Of a stretch of DNA of 64,000 nt, positions 26,597-35,126 are shown one piece after another. The notes under the pieces are model-generated. The model had not been told where the DNA came from and searched no databases. It worked only from the letters and a program-made list of their open reading frames with translations. A program made the position numbers and the translations under genes. Source of the DNA: Tumebacillus algifaecis (GTDB lineage Bacteria > Bacillota > Bacilli > Tumebacillales > Tumebacillaceae); contig NZ_CP022657.1 in NCBI RefSeq assembly GCF_002243515.1, positions 402,001 to 466,000 of the forward strand, in the 5' to 3' direction. Numbering within the stretch: position 1 is the first letter of the stretch; each line of letters begins with the position of its first letter.

Positions 26597-26742
26597 AAAA
26601 AGTGATCTTTTCCGTCCTTGCGGTACTGGCACTTGGCGTGTCCTTCGTGAACGTGCAGGCTAATCACGAAGCACTATCCATTACCACACCTATCTTGGAC
26701 AGCATTAAGTACGCGTCGATCACAACTCCGATCGCTGACTAA
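26593..26742 (+). CDS. Candidate pheromone pro-peptide with SITTPI repeat
   Basis: A 49-residue ORF overlapping the end of regulator 1 by 4 bases. Residues 1-23 form a clear signal peptide (two Lys, then IFSVLAVLALGVSF, ending VQA). The exported part contains SITTPILD (29-36) and SITTPIAD (42-49), two near-identical octets, the second at the very C terminus. Signal peptide, small size, coupling to a TPR regulator and a repeated C-terminal segment are hallmarks of RRNPP pheromone precursors. The mature peptide cannot be fixed from sequence. A terminator follows at 26848. Confidence 0.75.
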   Translation: MKKVIFSVLAVLALGVSFVNVQANHEALSITTPILDSIKYASITTPIAD

Positions 26743-26805
26743 TTTGGTGCTTCCTATTTGGCAAGTTCCGACTGTCACAGTGTCGGGTGACGCGGAGGTA
26801 ACATT

Positions 26806-26841
26806 ATGCTGCTCTCATTTTTAATTTTGAATAATCGCTGA
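26806..26841 (+). CDS. Tiny ORF with good ribosome site
   Basis: An 11-codon ORF (MLLSFLILNNR) has GGAGGT well placed before its ATG and ends just before the terminator at 26848. Its hydrophobic sequence could be a short signal-like peptide or a leader peptide for the operon end. Chance is a real alternative. Confidence 0.25.
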   Translation: MLLSFLILNNR

Positions 26842-26847
26842 TATCAC

Positions 26848-26882
26848 AATCGCCTGAGAGTTCAATCTCGGCGATTTTTTTT
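26848..26882 (+). terminator. Terminator of regulator 1-peptide operon
   Basis: AATCGCCtGAGA pairs with TCTCGGCGATT around gttcaa and ends in seven Ts. Confidence 0.85.
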
Positions 26883-26930
26883 GCCGAACTGAGATCGTTT
26901 GGGTAGAATAGGAAGAAAAGGACTGGAGAT

Positions 26931-28274
26931 ATGGCCAACTTGTGGAGTAAGGTTCCTAAATATGAGTTTTTCTCATTTCTCTTCATCACCGTGGTGGCAA
27001 TCGCGCTGCGTATCGTCTGGATGTTAAAGATACCAAACGCTCCGATTTACGATTTTGCCACCTATCATGAAATTGCGGTCAACATTGCGACCGGATATGG
27101 ACATACCTACCAAGGCGATGCCATCGCTTTCCAAGGGATGGGCTATCCGACCGCACTCGGCGTATTTTATCGCCTGATCGGGGATACGTCGGTGCAGAGT
27201 GGCAAACTGTTCAACCTGCTGTTATCGACGGCCACGCTGCTTTTGGTCTATCCAATCTTTCGAAAGTTGGCGAAAAGCAGGAAAGTTTCGTTGGCTGCCT
27301 ACGCATTGATCGCCTTTTTGCCGAACTATATCGCATATGTGAATGTGCTGGGCGCCGAAGTGTTTTTGGCGTTTCTGTTTGCGGCCGTGATTTTCTTGCA
27401 ACTGTATGGGTTCAACAAATGGGTGCGCTACCCGTTGCTCGGCATCTTCATTGGGCTAGCGGCGCTGACCAAGCCGGTCTTTCTCGTCTATCCGGTCGTA
27501 GTGGCTGCGGTGCACTATCTTCGTGAAAAAAATCTCAGGCAGACGCTAATCCTGCTCGTCTCGGTCACGCTGGTGATGGCGGCGACCGTCGCTCCGTGGA
27601 CCTATCGCAACTATGTGAAGTATGAAGCGTTCATTCCGGTTTCCTATAACTCGGGGTACGTACTATACCTGAATAATAACGACAACAATGTGAATGGTGG
27701 CTGGATGCCGCTGACCGATGCGGCAGCCTCACCCGAACTGCGGGCCAAGATCGATGCGATCTTAGAGCATGGGGCGCGCAGTGAGAAAGTGGCCTATGAG
27801 CTCGATCCACTGTTGAAAGCGGAAGGCAAGAGCTGGATTTTGGCGCATCCGTTGGAGTTTGCCAAACTTGGGGCCCTGCGCGTGCAGGCAACCTTTTTCA
27901 ACGGCGCGTGGGATATCGGCAGTTGGGCGATGAACGAGCTCTATCCGGAGCAACCGTTCTGGACGATTCAATTGGAGCGCGATCTGAAAGTGTTCCGGGC
28001 CGTCTCGGATGCATGGCTGAATGGGATGAATACGCTGGCGTTTCTGTTCGTGCTGATCGCGACCATTCCGGTGGTCAGGTCGCTGTTCGCCCGCGAGCGA
28101 AAACTGGCGGATGGACTGGTCTTGCCTACCGTCAACGTGCTCTATTTCACCCTGATCTACTTTGTGTTTGAAGGGCAGGCACGCTATAATTTTCCGGTGT
28201 TGTTCCTGATGGCATTCTGCGCTGTCATGGCCCTAGGTACGATTCGAAGCGGTGTGAAACGACTGACCGACTAG
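26931..28274 (+). CDS. GT39/ArnT-like membrane glycosyltransferase
   Basis: A 447-residue GT-C membrane protein with about 10 helices. The first outer loop holds the acidic and aromatic motif IYDFATYHEIAVNIATGYG and YQGDAIAFQGMGYPTALG, as in enzymes that use polyprenyl-phosphate-linked sugars. It is first of five closely spaced genes that also encode UbiA, DprE1 and DprE2 homologs, so its donor could be polyprenyl-phospho-arabinose; that is inference. Acceptor unknown: teichoic acid, wall polymer, or S-layer or flagellar protein are all possible. The start ATG follows GGACTGGAGAT. Confidence 0.8.
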   Translation: MANLWSKVPKYEFFSFLFITVVAIALRIVWMLKIPNAPIYDFATYHEIAVNIATGYGHTYQGDAIAFQGMGYPTALGVFYRLIGDTSVQSGKLFNLLLSTATLLLVYPIFRKLAKSRKVSLAAYALIAFLPNYIAYVNVLGAEVFLAFLFAAVIFLQLYGFNKWVRYPLLGIFIGLAALTKPVFLVYPVVVAAVHYLREKNLRQTLILLVSVTLVMAATVAPWTYRNYVKYEAFIPVSYNSGYVLYLNNNDNNVNGGWMPLTDAAASPELRAKIDAILEHGARSEKVAYELDPLLKAEGKSWILAHPLEFAKLGALRVQATFFNGAWDIGSWAMNELYPEQPFWTIQLERDLKVFRAVSDAWLNGMNTLAFLFVLIATIPVVRSLFARERKLADGLVLPTVNVLYFTLIYFVFEGQARYNFPVLFLMAFCAVMALGTIRSGVKRLTD

Positions 28275-28311
28275 CCGCGAACAACCTGTCTGTTCATCTT
28301 GGAGGTGGCAA

Positions 28312-29208
28312 GTGTTGAAGCAAGAAGCTGTACGAGCTGAGGCGAACGTGTTGTTTTTGCTGTTTCAACAGCTCCGTCCGAAACAGTGGACGAAAAATTT
28401 ACTCGTTTTTGCAGCCCTGATCTTTTCGTTTCAGGTTGCCAATGTCGATCTGTTGATCCGCTCAGTAGCCGGGTTTCTCCTGTTCTGCTTTGTGTCGGGG
28501 TGCGTTTATATCCTCAATGATTTTGTGGACCGCGAAGCGGACCGCCAGCACCCGGAAAAACGCGATCGGCCGATGGCGTCCGGGGCGCTCAACCCCTATC
28601 TGGCCTTATCGTTCGGGTTTGTGTTACTCCTCGCTGCGATCGCGGTGGGGCTGTATCTCGAGCCCTTGTTTGGCGTGTTGTTGATCGTGTATTTTGCGAT
28701 CAATGTGGCCTATTCCTTTCGATTGAAACATGTGGTGATCATCGATGTGATGATCATCGCGTCAGGCTTTGTCTTTCGGGCGATCGGCGGGGCGTTGGTG
28801 ATCGACGTACCGTTTACGCCGTGGTTTCTGCTCTGTACGATGTTGCTCGCCTTGTTTCTGGCGATCTCCAAGCGCCGTCATGAACTGTATCTGCTCCAAA
28901 ACAACAAAGGGTCGCACCGCAAAGTGCTGGAAAGCTACTCGCCGGAGCTGCTCAATCAACTGAACTCCATCGTCATCACGGCGACGATCATGAGCTATGC
29001 ACTGTACACGTTCACATCGGGGCACACGATCCATTTGATGTGGACCATTCCGCTCGTCATCTACGGGATCTTCCGCTACCTCTACCTGATCTTGATGGAG
29101 GAGAAAGGCGGCAAACCTGAGCGTGACCTGTTTCAGGACAAGCATATCTTGATCACCGTTCTGCTCTACGGACTGGCTGTGGTCGTGATTCTGAACTATT
29201 TTGAGTAA
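28312..29208 (+). CDS. UbiA-type polyprenyl-phosphate phosphoribosyltransferase
   Basis: A 298-residue membrane protein of the UbiA superfamily, GTG start after GGAGGTGG. Its metal-binding motif NDFVDREADRQHPEK (about 75-89) and the following RPMASG are of the decaprenyl-phosphate phosphoribosyltransferase type; a second motif lies near DVMIIASGFVFRAIGG. Nine membrane helices are expected. The known reaction joins PRPP to polyprenyl phosphate, the first committed step to polyprenyl-phospho-arabinose. The two downstream genes encode the next two enzymes, which strongly supports this subgroup over quinone or heme UbiA enzymes. Confidence 0.85.
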   Translation: MLKQEAVRAEANVLFLLFQQLRPKQWTKNLLVFAALIFSFQVANVDLLIRSVAGFLLFCFVSGCVYILNDFVDREADRQHPEKRDRPMASGALNPYLALSFGFVLLLAAIAVGLYLEPLFGVLLIVYFAINVAYSFRLKHVVIIDVMIIASGFVFRAIGGALVIDVPFTPWFLLCTMLLALFLAISKRRHELYLLQNNKGSHRKVLESYSPELLNQLNSIVITATIMSYALYTFTSGHTIHLMWTIPLVIYGIFRYLYLILMEEKGGKPERDLFQDKHILITVLLYGLAVVVILNYFE

Positions 29209-29226
29209 TCCTTGGGGGACAAAACG

Positions 29227-30594
29227 ATGATCAAGCATAAAGAAAGCCTCATCGCCGGATGGGGCAACTACCCGGCCGAGGTCTGTAACGTGTACCGACC
29301 AGATCGCGTGCGGGACATTACGGAGTTGATCGCATCGGGTGCCCAGCCCCATTATATTTCGCGCGGGCTCGGTCGTTCCTACGGCGACACCGCGCTCAAT
29401 CACGGGTCGGGCGTTCTGCTGCACACAGAGTTCGCCCGCTTTGTGCATTTTGACGAGCAGACGGGCATTTTGGAGTGCGAAGCCGGGGTGTCATTCGAAG
29501 AGATCATCGAGCATTTTCTGCCCCGCGGCTGGTTTTTGCCCGTCACGCCGGGCACCAAATTTGTCACGGTCGGCGGCGCGATCGCCAATGACGTGCACGG
29601 CAAGAACCACCATGTGGACGGGACCTTCTCCCAGCATGTGCTCGATTTCAAGCTGCTGCTCGCGTCAGGGGAGATCGTGCACTGCTCGCGGGAGGAACAG
29701 AGCGACCTGTTTTATGCCACCATCGGTGGCGTCGGTTTGACCGGAGTGATCCTGACCGCGCGTTTTCGGTTGATTCCAGTGGAGTCGGCCTATTTGGAAG
29801 TCGATTATCTCAAGGCGAAGAACCTGGATCACGCGTTTGAGCTGTTCGCACAAACTAACGAAAAGTACCAGTATTCGGTGGCGTGGATCGACTGCCTCTC
29901 CAAAGGCGACAACTTGGGCCGCTCGGTGTTGATGCTCGGCAACCACGCCCCGGCTTCGAAAGTGAAAACGGGCGGCGACCCGTTGCGGATCAAAAACAAG
30001 CCGAAGTTCAACGTGCCGTTCAACTTCCCGTCGTTTGTGCTGAATCGCTGGTCGATTCGAGCGTTCAACTTCGCTTATTACAACATTCATCAAAACGAAA
30101 AGAGTAAAATTGTCGATTATGACTCCTTCTTCTACCCGCTCGACAGCGTTCACAACTGGAATCGTGCGTATGGGAAAAAAGGATTTGTCCAGTACCAAGC
30201 GGTGTTTCCGCCGGAGACGAGCCGTCAAGGGCTGACCGAGATGTTGAAGCGGCTGAGCCAATCGGGACGCTCCTCCTTCCTCGCCGTGCTGAAAAGCTCC
30301 GGTGAGCAGAACGGTGGACTGCTTTCTTTCCCGTTCAAAGGCTACACGCTGGCGCTCGACATTCCGTTGCACGATGACGGGCTGTTCCCGTTCCTGCGCG
30401 AGTTAGACGAGCTGGTGGCCGCGCATGGGGGCCGCATCTATTTGGCGAAAGACTCGGAAGCGTCGCCCGCAACGTTCGCCAACATGTACCCCGATCTTGC
30501 CAAGTTTCAAGCGGTGAAAGCGGCAGTCGATCCGAACAACGTGTTCTCGTCCTCGCAGGCGCGGAGACTGGGGATTGTGGAGGAATCGCGATGA
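29227..30594 (+). CDS. dprE1: DprE1-like FAD oxidase of polyprenyl-P-ribose
   Basis: A 455-residue flavoenzyme of the VAO/DprE1 family, start chosen at 29227 after TTGGGGGAC. FAD-binding motifs are SRGLGRSYGDTALNHG (about 39-54) and GGAIANDVHGKNHH (about 117-130), nearly as in mycobacterial DprE1. The catalytic Lys in YLAKDS aligns with Lys418 of the mycobacterial enzyme, while the Cys387 position (benzothiazinone target, in VCVDF) is Ala here (LALDI). It oxidises the 2'-hydroxyl of polyprenyl-phospho-ribose, and DprE2 reduces it to the arabinose form. It overlaps dprE2 by 4 bases. Confidence 0.85.
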   Translation: MIKHKESLIAGWGNYPAEVCNVYRPDRVRDITELIASGAQPHYISRGLGRSYGDTALNHGSGVLLHTEFARFVHFDEQTGILECEAGVSFEEIIEHFLPRGWFLPVTPGTKFVTVGGAIANDVHGKNHHVDGTFSQHVLDFKLLLASGEIVHCSREEQSDLFYATIGGVGLTGVILTARFRLIPVESAYLEVDYLKAKNLDHAFELFAQTNEKYQYSVAWIDCLSKGDNLGRSVLMLGNHAPASKVKTGGDPLRIKNKPKFNVPFNFPSFVLNRWSIRAFNFAYYNIHQNEKSKIVDYDSFFYPLDSVHNWNRAYGKKGFVQYQAVFPPETSRQGLTEMLKRLSQSGRSSFLAVLKSSGEQNGGLLSFPFKGYTLALDIPLHDDGLFPFLRELDELVAAHGGRIYLAKDSEASPATFANMYPDLAKFQAVKAAVDPNNVFSSSQARRLGIVEESR

Positions 30595-31328
30595 AAAACG
30601 TACTGATCTTAGGTGCCACTTCGGGCATCGCCAAAGCGCTGGCCTATCAGTTTGCCGGAAAAAAGCACAACCTGCTGCTCGCCGGGCGCGATGTGGAGGA
30701 AATGAAGCGGATCGCGCAAGACATCCACATCCGACACGGCGTCAAAGTGACGGTGCATCCGTTTGACGCACTCGACTATGACGGCCATGCCGACTTTTTC
30801 ACCAACTGTCTGGAAACGGCGGGTGAAATCGACGGCATCGTGCTGGCGTACGGCTATCTCGGTGACCAGCGACGCGCCGAAAATGAATTTGCTGAAGCGC
30901 GGCGGGTGATCGAGACCAACTATCTGTCGGCCGTGTCGGTGCTGAACATCGCCGCCAATTATTTTGAATCGAAAAAGGACGGGTTTCTCTGTGTGCTCTC
31001 TTCGGTGGCTGGCGACCGCGGACGTCAGAGCAACTTCATGTACGGTTCGGCCAAAGGTGGCCTCTCGCTGTATCTCCAAGGGTTGCGCAACCGCCTGAGC
31101 AAATCGGGCGTACATGTGCTGACCGTCAAACCGGGCTTTGTGGACACCAAAATGACATTCGGGCAGTCTGGCATGTTTTTGGTCGCGAAGCCCGAACAGG
31201 TGGCGAAGGCGATCGACAAGATGATCCAAAAACGTGTGGATGTCGCCTATACGCCCTTTTTCTGGCGCTATATCATGCTGATTATCAAAAGTGTTCCGGA
31301 GCGCATCTTTAAGCGCCTGAGCCTGTAG
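30591..31328 (+). CDS. dprE2: DprE2-like short-chain reductase
   Basis: A 245-residue short-chain dehydrogenase. The cofactor motif is GATSGIAKALA (8-18), the second glycine-rich patch is AYGYLGDQ (NAG-like position), and the catalytic Ser-Tyr-Lys appears as CVLSSVAG and YGSAK. The sequence order and pairing with dprE1 support the role of DprE2, which reduces the 2-keto intermediate to polyprenyl-phospho-arabinose. Start and preceding stop overlap (ATGA), so the pair is translationally coupled. Confidence 0.84.
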   Translation: MKNVLILGATSGIAKALAYQFAGKKHNLLLAGRDVEEMKRIAQDIHIRHGVKVTVHPFDALDYDGHADFFTNCLETAGEIDGIVLAYGYLGDQRRAENEFAEARRVIETNYLSAVSVLNIAANYFESKKDGFLCVLSSVAGDRGRQSNFMYGSAKGGLSLYLQGLRNRLSKSGVHVLTVKPGFVDTKMTFGQSGMFLVAKPEQVAKAIDKMIQKRVDVAYTPFFWRYIMLIIKSVPERIFKRLSL

Positions 31329-31340
31329 GGTGGCGGGCAG

Positions 31341-32309
31341 ATGAAAGTTTCACGTCAGGAATTGATCGCGGGGAAAGGGCAGAAGCTGATATCGCGGATC
31401 ATCACCGGCATCATGGTTGGGGTGGTCGTCACGGTGCTCTTTTTCCTCTGGGGCGATGTGCGCGAGGTGAAAGATGTCATCTTTTCGATCTCGTGGTACA
31501 CCTATGTGCTGGCCATCATGACCACGCTGGCTTCCTATTTTATACGATTTTTCAAATGGCAGTTCTTCTTAAAAGTGCTGAAGATCGAGGTGGCGTGGAA
31601 AGATTCGCTGAACATCCACTTCATCGGCCTCTCGATGTCGATCACGCCGGGGAAGTTGGGCGAGCTGTTGAAATCGTACCTGTTGAAGAACACGGCAGGG
31701 GTGGAGATGGCCCGGTCGGCACCGGCGGTGTTTGCCGACCGCTTGACCGACCTGTTTGCCATGCTCTGTCTGGTCGGGGTCGGGATTTCGCTGTTTGCTT
31801 TTGGCAAGCTGGCCTTTTTCATCGTGCTAGGGGGGCTTTTGGCCGTCACGCTGGTCTTGCAGTCGAAGCGGATCTCGCTTCAAGTGATCGAGTGGCTGGC
31901 GATGATTCCCGTCTTGACGAAGCACAAAGGCAGCATGCTGACGCTGTATGAAAGCACCTATGAGCTGTTGCGCTGGAAACCGTTGCTGTTTTCGACACTG
32001 CTCTCGGTGATCGCCTGGTTCATGGAGTGCATCTCGCTCTATGTGCTGATCGTCAATCTCGACTTGGGGCTGACGCTGACCCATGTGGTCTTCATCTTTT
32101 CGCTGGGCACGGTGGCTGGCGCTTTGTCGATGTTGCCAGGTGGACTGGGCATCGCGGAAGGCAGCATGACCGGGATGTTCATGTACTTTGGCCTCGTCAA
32201 AGGCACCGCCGTTTCGATCACGCTGCTGATTCGCCTCGTTACGTTGTGGCTCGGGGTGTTGATCGGGATCGCGATCTTCTTTGTGAAACGGAAAACTTAT
32301 ATGACCTAA
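31341..32309 (+). CDS. YbhN/UPF0104 flippase-like membrane protein
   Basis: A 322-residue polytopic protein of the lysylphosphatidylglycerol-synthase transmembrane-region family (LPG_synthase_TM, AglD-like). Seven to eight helices are visible, with the family patches MSITPGKLGELLKSYLLKN (about 93-111), RSAPAVFADRLTDL and MLPGGLGIAEGSM (about 262-274). Members occur beside glycan operons and are suspected lipid-linked sugar flippases. As last gene of the arabinose-type operon it could move the lipid-linked sugar outward for the GT-C transferase. A terminator follows 5 bp later. Confidence 0.8.
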   Translation: MKVSRQELIAGKGQKLISRIITGIMVGVVVTVLFFLWGDVREVKDVIFSISWYTYVLAIMTTLASYFIRFFKWQFFLKVLKIEVAWKDSLNIHFIGLSMSITPGKLGELLKSYLLKNTAGVEMARSAPAVFADRLTDLFAMLCLVGVGISLFAFGKLAFFIVLGGLLAVTLVLQSKRISLQVIEWLAMIPVLTKHKGSMLTLYESTYELLRWKPLLFSTLLSVIAWFMECISLYVLIVNLDLGLTLTHVVFIFSLGTVAGALSMLPGGLGIAEGSMTGMFMYFGLVKGTAVSITLLIRLVTLWLGVLIGIAIFFVKRKTYMT

Positions 32310-32313
32310 CAAG

Positions 32314-32342
32314 AAGGAGCCTGAGGAACGGGCTCCTTTTGC
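32314..32342 (+). terminator. Terminator of the dprE operon
   Basis: AAGGAGCC and GGCTCCTT flank tgaggaacg, with TTTT following. Confidence 0.7.
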
Positions 32343-32408
32343 TATGCGCTGGCTACTTGGAAAAGGGTGATTCTATTTCACACTGACTACGCGCATCCTG
32401 TTGCGTAA

Positions 32409-32437
32409 AGAAAAAACCTCCGATGGCCTCGGAGGTC
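32409..32437 (-). terminator. Terminator of Spo0E-like gene
   Basis: ACCTCCGA-TGGC-TCGGAGGT-type stem with a run of six Ts on the minus strand, directly after the small minus-strand gene. Confidence 0.75.
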
Positions 32438-32439
32438 GT

Positions 32440-32637
32440 CTATTGATGGCTGAACGAATGGTCTTTTTGTGTCAGGACCGAACGTTTGAAATGCTGGTAC
32501 TTGACGATGTACTTGTCTAGTTGCTGGCTGGCTTGGAGGACGATTGGATGAAGTAGATTCCCTTGGTGTCTCGACACAACGTCTTCCAATTGCTGCCGAC
32601 AACGCTCAATTTCCTCTAAGTGGACTCGCATACGCAT
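32440..32637 (-). CDS. Spo0E-like aspartyl-phosphate phosphatase
   Basis: A 65-residue protein. The start at 32637 is chosen because AAAGGA is 6 bases upstream; an earlier in-frame TTG lies before that site. It contains the Spo0E signature SQQLDKYIVKY (37-47; family SxELDxLIxxY) between two predicted helices that form the antiparallel hairpin. Spo0E-type phosphatases remove phosphate from Spo0A-P and so delay sporulation. Single gene with its own terminator. Confidence 0.85.
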   Translation of the reverse strand: MRMRVHLEEIERCRQQLEDVVSRHQGNLLHPIVLQASQQLDKYIVKYQHFKRSVLTQKDHSFSHQ

Positions 32638-32699
32638 TAATCGTCCTTTCAATAAATGAGATATGCTTTTATTTTAGAACTTTCCAACGAAATTAACAA

Positions 32700-33836
32700 C
32701 TAGATTTTTAGCGGTTGATTCTTCCGCTTGTCAAGCAACCCGACCGCCAGTTCGCCGCTAGTTTCTGCCTCTTGGCGAAGCGTTTCGACATGCGGTTGCA
32801 TCATCACTTGGTAATGTTCCATGTTCTCGATACAGTCCAAGATGCGAGCGCGCAAGCTGTCATAGGTGACGCTGCTCACCGAGTCGATCTCATAGTCGTA
32901 GCCGACCCGCTGTACAAAGCGGTCGATCTTGGGGTCATAGGAAAGCGATACGAACGGCACGCCGCAATGGGCGGCCAGAATCAGCGAGTGCAAACGCATC
33001 CCGATGATCAGGTCGGTGTTGGCGATGACGTTGGCGATGTCGCGGAAGGAAAACTGGCGGTTGAGCAACACCGCACGTTCTTTCATATAAGAGAGCACGC
33101 GCTGCGAGGCACCGACATCCGAAGGATACTGCATCGGGATGAACACGACCTGCCAGCCGTCACGAACCAAGCTGTCCGCATTTTCTGCCAACACTTGATA
33201 ATACGTATCATTCGACGGCCAGTTGCGGATGGCGATCCCCGCCACCTTTTTGATGCCGCCCAAATAGCGTGTTTTGACTCCGAATTCCTTTAGCATCTTC
33301 GCGCCCGCATCTTTTGAAAAAAGCTCGGGGTCGATCGCAAAGGCCGGGTCGGCCGTCACATAGATTTCCGGTTTGGTCACGCCATATTGCAGCAAATCTT
33401 GGCGGGACTTTTCGTCGCGCACAGTGATCAGGTTGACGTTGTTGACCACGCGGCGAATTAAATTTTCAGAAAAAGGCTTGGTGATCGGCCCGATCCCTTG
33501 TCCATAGAAGACGATCGGTTTGCCGAGGAACTGCGCAAGTTTACAAATCCCTAAGTAGTAGAGAATACTGCGACCGCCGGTGACGTCCTGCAACAGACTT
33601 CCGCCGCCCATGACCAGCATGTCGCACTTCAGCAACTCACGGATGATGACAGCGAAGTTCCAACGGTTTACCGCTTTGATGCCAAAAAGCGCCTCGGTGC
33701 GGTCGGGCTGATTGGAGAGCACGATGATCTCCGCGTCAGGCTGTCGTTTGCGGATGCTGGACATGATCCCGTACAAGACGGTATCGTCCCCTAAATTGTC
33801 AAATCCGTAGTAACCGGATACCAGAATGCGAGACAT
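32700..33836 (-). CDS. csaB: Polysaccharide pyruvyl transferase CsaB
   Basis: A 378-residue GT-B-like enzyme, start at 33836 after AGGAAG (GTG 33845 is the alternative). The N terminus ILVSGYYGFDNLGDDTVL is the CsaB hallmark; further matches are LVMGGGSLLQDVTGGRS (about 93), YGQGIGPITKP (about 124) and GMRLHSLILAAHCGVPFVSLSYDPK (split here as GMRLHSLILAAHCG then VPFVSLSYDPK, about 280). It transfers pyruvate from phosphoenolpyruvate to secondary wall polymer, the ligand of SLH repeats. This explains the SLH proteins elsewhere in the window. An extended -10 (TGTTATACT) lies upstream on the minus strand. Confidence 0.92.
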   Translation of the reverse strand: MSRILVSGYYGFDNLGDDTVLYGIMSSIRKRQPDAEIIVLSNQPDRTEALFGIKAVNRWNFAVIIRELLKCDMLVMGGGSLLQDVTGGRSILYYLGICKLAQFLGKPIVFYGQGIGPITKPFSENLIRRVVNNVNLITVRDEKSRQDLLQYGVTKPEIYVTADPAFAIDPELFSKDAGAKMLKEFGVKTRYLGGIKKVAGIAIRNWPSNDTYYQVLAENADSLVRDGWQVVFIPMQYPSDVGASQRVLSYMKERAVLLNRQFSFRDIANVIANTDLIIGMRLHSLILAAHCGVPFVSLSYDPKIDRFVQRVGYDYEIDSVSSVTYDSLRARILDCIENMEHYQVMMQPHVETLRQEAETSGELAVGLLDKRKNQPLKI

Positions 33837-34022
33837 AGCTTTCACTTCCTAACTATTAAAACGTGCTGCAAAATCGAGATCTTGCACGCCTGAAAATACA
33901 GAACTAGTATAACAGCTTGCTATCTCGTTGGAAAGCACCTCTGGCAAATCCTGCAACGGCTAGACGGTCGCATTTTGTAACATCCTAGTCATGGAGACCA
34001 AATAAAAGGGGCCGTGACAGCG

Positions 34023-35126
34023 ATGAACAAAATGAGTCCGAATCGGAAACGTTTCTGGGTGGCCAGCTGGGTCGTTCTCTCGCTCGTATGTATCGTCGCG
34101 CTGGGCGGACTCTACAAGTTTTACCGCGCCGCTGTGCAAATATACGATCCCGCACCCAAGGAGAACACAAGAGCGGCGAACGAAGCGCCACTTGATGCCA
34201 GTTCCCAGAGCTATCTGCACTACCTACAAGGCAAAGCGGACACCAGACCGCAAACTGCTTCTATAGAAGAAACGCAGAAGCCCGCAAACAAACGGGTGGA
34301 GCAGAAGTCCCTTTTTCCAAACCTCCTGCCAGCCCGACTGCAAGAGCTTCCGAACAAGCAATCGAAAAAAGTGGAGACCTTCTTGCTGCTGGGCGTCGAT
34401 TCGCGGCGCAAAGGTGACCGAGCGCGCGCCGATACGATCATGCTGGTGACCGTACCCGAACTGGGCGGCGATGTGCACATGCTTTCGATCCCGCGAGATA
34501 CGCATGTGCAGGTCGAGGGGCATGGCTACACGAAGATCAATCACGCGATGAGCTACGGCGGGGTGCCCCTGTTAAAGCGCACCGTGCAGAATTTTCTAGG
34601 TGTGCCTGTCGATCATACGGTGCTCGTCGATTTTGACGGCTTCCGCAAAGTGGTCGATCAGATCGGTGGACTTGAGTTGAAGGCGGAGAAAGCGATGGAC
34701 TATGACGACCCGTCCGACGGCACTTCGATCCATCTGCAAGCGGGGCAAAAGCTGGCCACTGGCAAACTGGCGCTCGACTACGCCCGCTTTCGCCATGATG
34801 TGGAAGCTGATACCGGACGGATGCGCAGACAGCAACAGGTGATTCGTGCTATGATTCAACAAGGTGGCAAACCGGACAACTGGGGCCGCATGTTCAAACT
34901 GGCAGAGATCGCAGGCGAACATGTGAAGACGGACGTTCCGCCCCGCGAGTGGGTGCGCCTGGTGATGTCCTATGCCTACAACAAACCGGAACAGATCCAA
35001 ACGCTGAAGATCGAAGGGGTCAATCGCATCTCGGACAGCGATCATCTCTGGTACTTTTTTGTAACCGACCAAGAGCGGCGGCGCTTGCGCAGCGTTTTGG
35101 AACAACTGAGGCGAGGGAATGCATAA
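34023..35126 (+). CDS. LytR-CpsA-Psr (LCP) family ligase
   Basis: A 367-residue membrane-anchored protein with one N-terminal helix (about 10-33), a linker (35-110) and an extracytoplasmic LCP domain (about 115-275). Signature elements are LLLGVDSRRKGDRARADTIM, LSIPRDTHV, INHAMSYGG and the Arg pair in LDYARFRHDVEADTGRMRRQ. LCP enzymes transfer lipid-linked anionic polymers to peptidoglycan. ATG 34023 is 11 bases from AAGGGG; GTG 34014 is too close to it. The next gene, a TagA/WecG transferase, starts on the base after its stop, so a role in teichoic-acid-like or secondary polymer attachment is likely. Confidence 0.88.
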   Translation: MNKMSPNRKRFWVASWVVLSLVCIVALGGLYKFYRAAVQIYDPAPKENTRAANEAPLDASSQSYLHYLQGKADTRPQTASIEETQKPANKRVEQKSLFPNLLPARLQELPNKQSKKVETFLLLGVDSRRKGDRARADTIMLVTVPELGGDVHMLSIPRDTHVQVEGHGYTKINHAMSYGGVPLLKRTVQNFLGVPVDHTVLVDFDGFRKVVDQIGGLELKAEKAMDYDDPSDGTSIHLQAGQKLATGKLALDYARFRHDVEADTGRMRRQQQVIRAMIQQGGKPDNWGRMFKLAEIAGEHVKTDVPPREWVRLVMSYAYNKPEQIQTLKIEGVNRISDSDHLWYFFVTDQERRRLRSVLEQLRRGNA

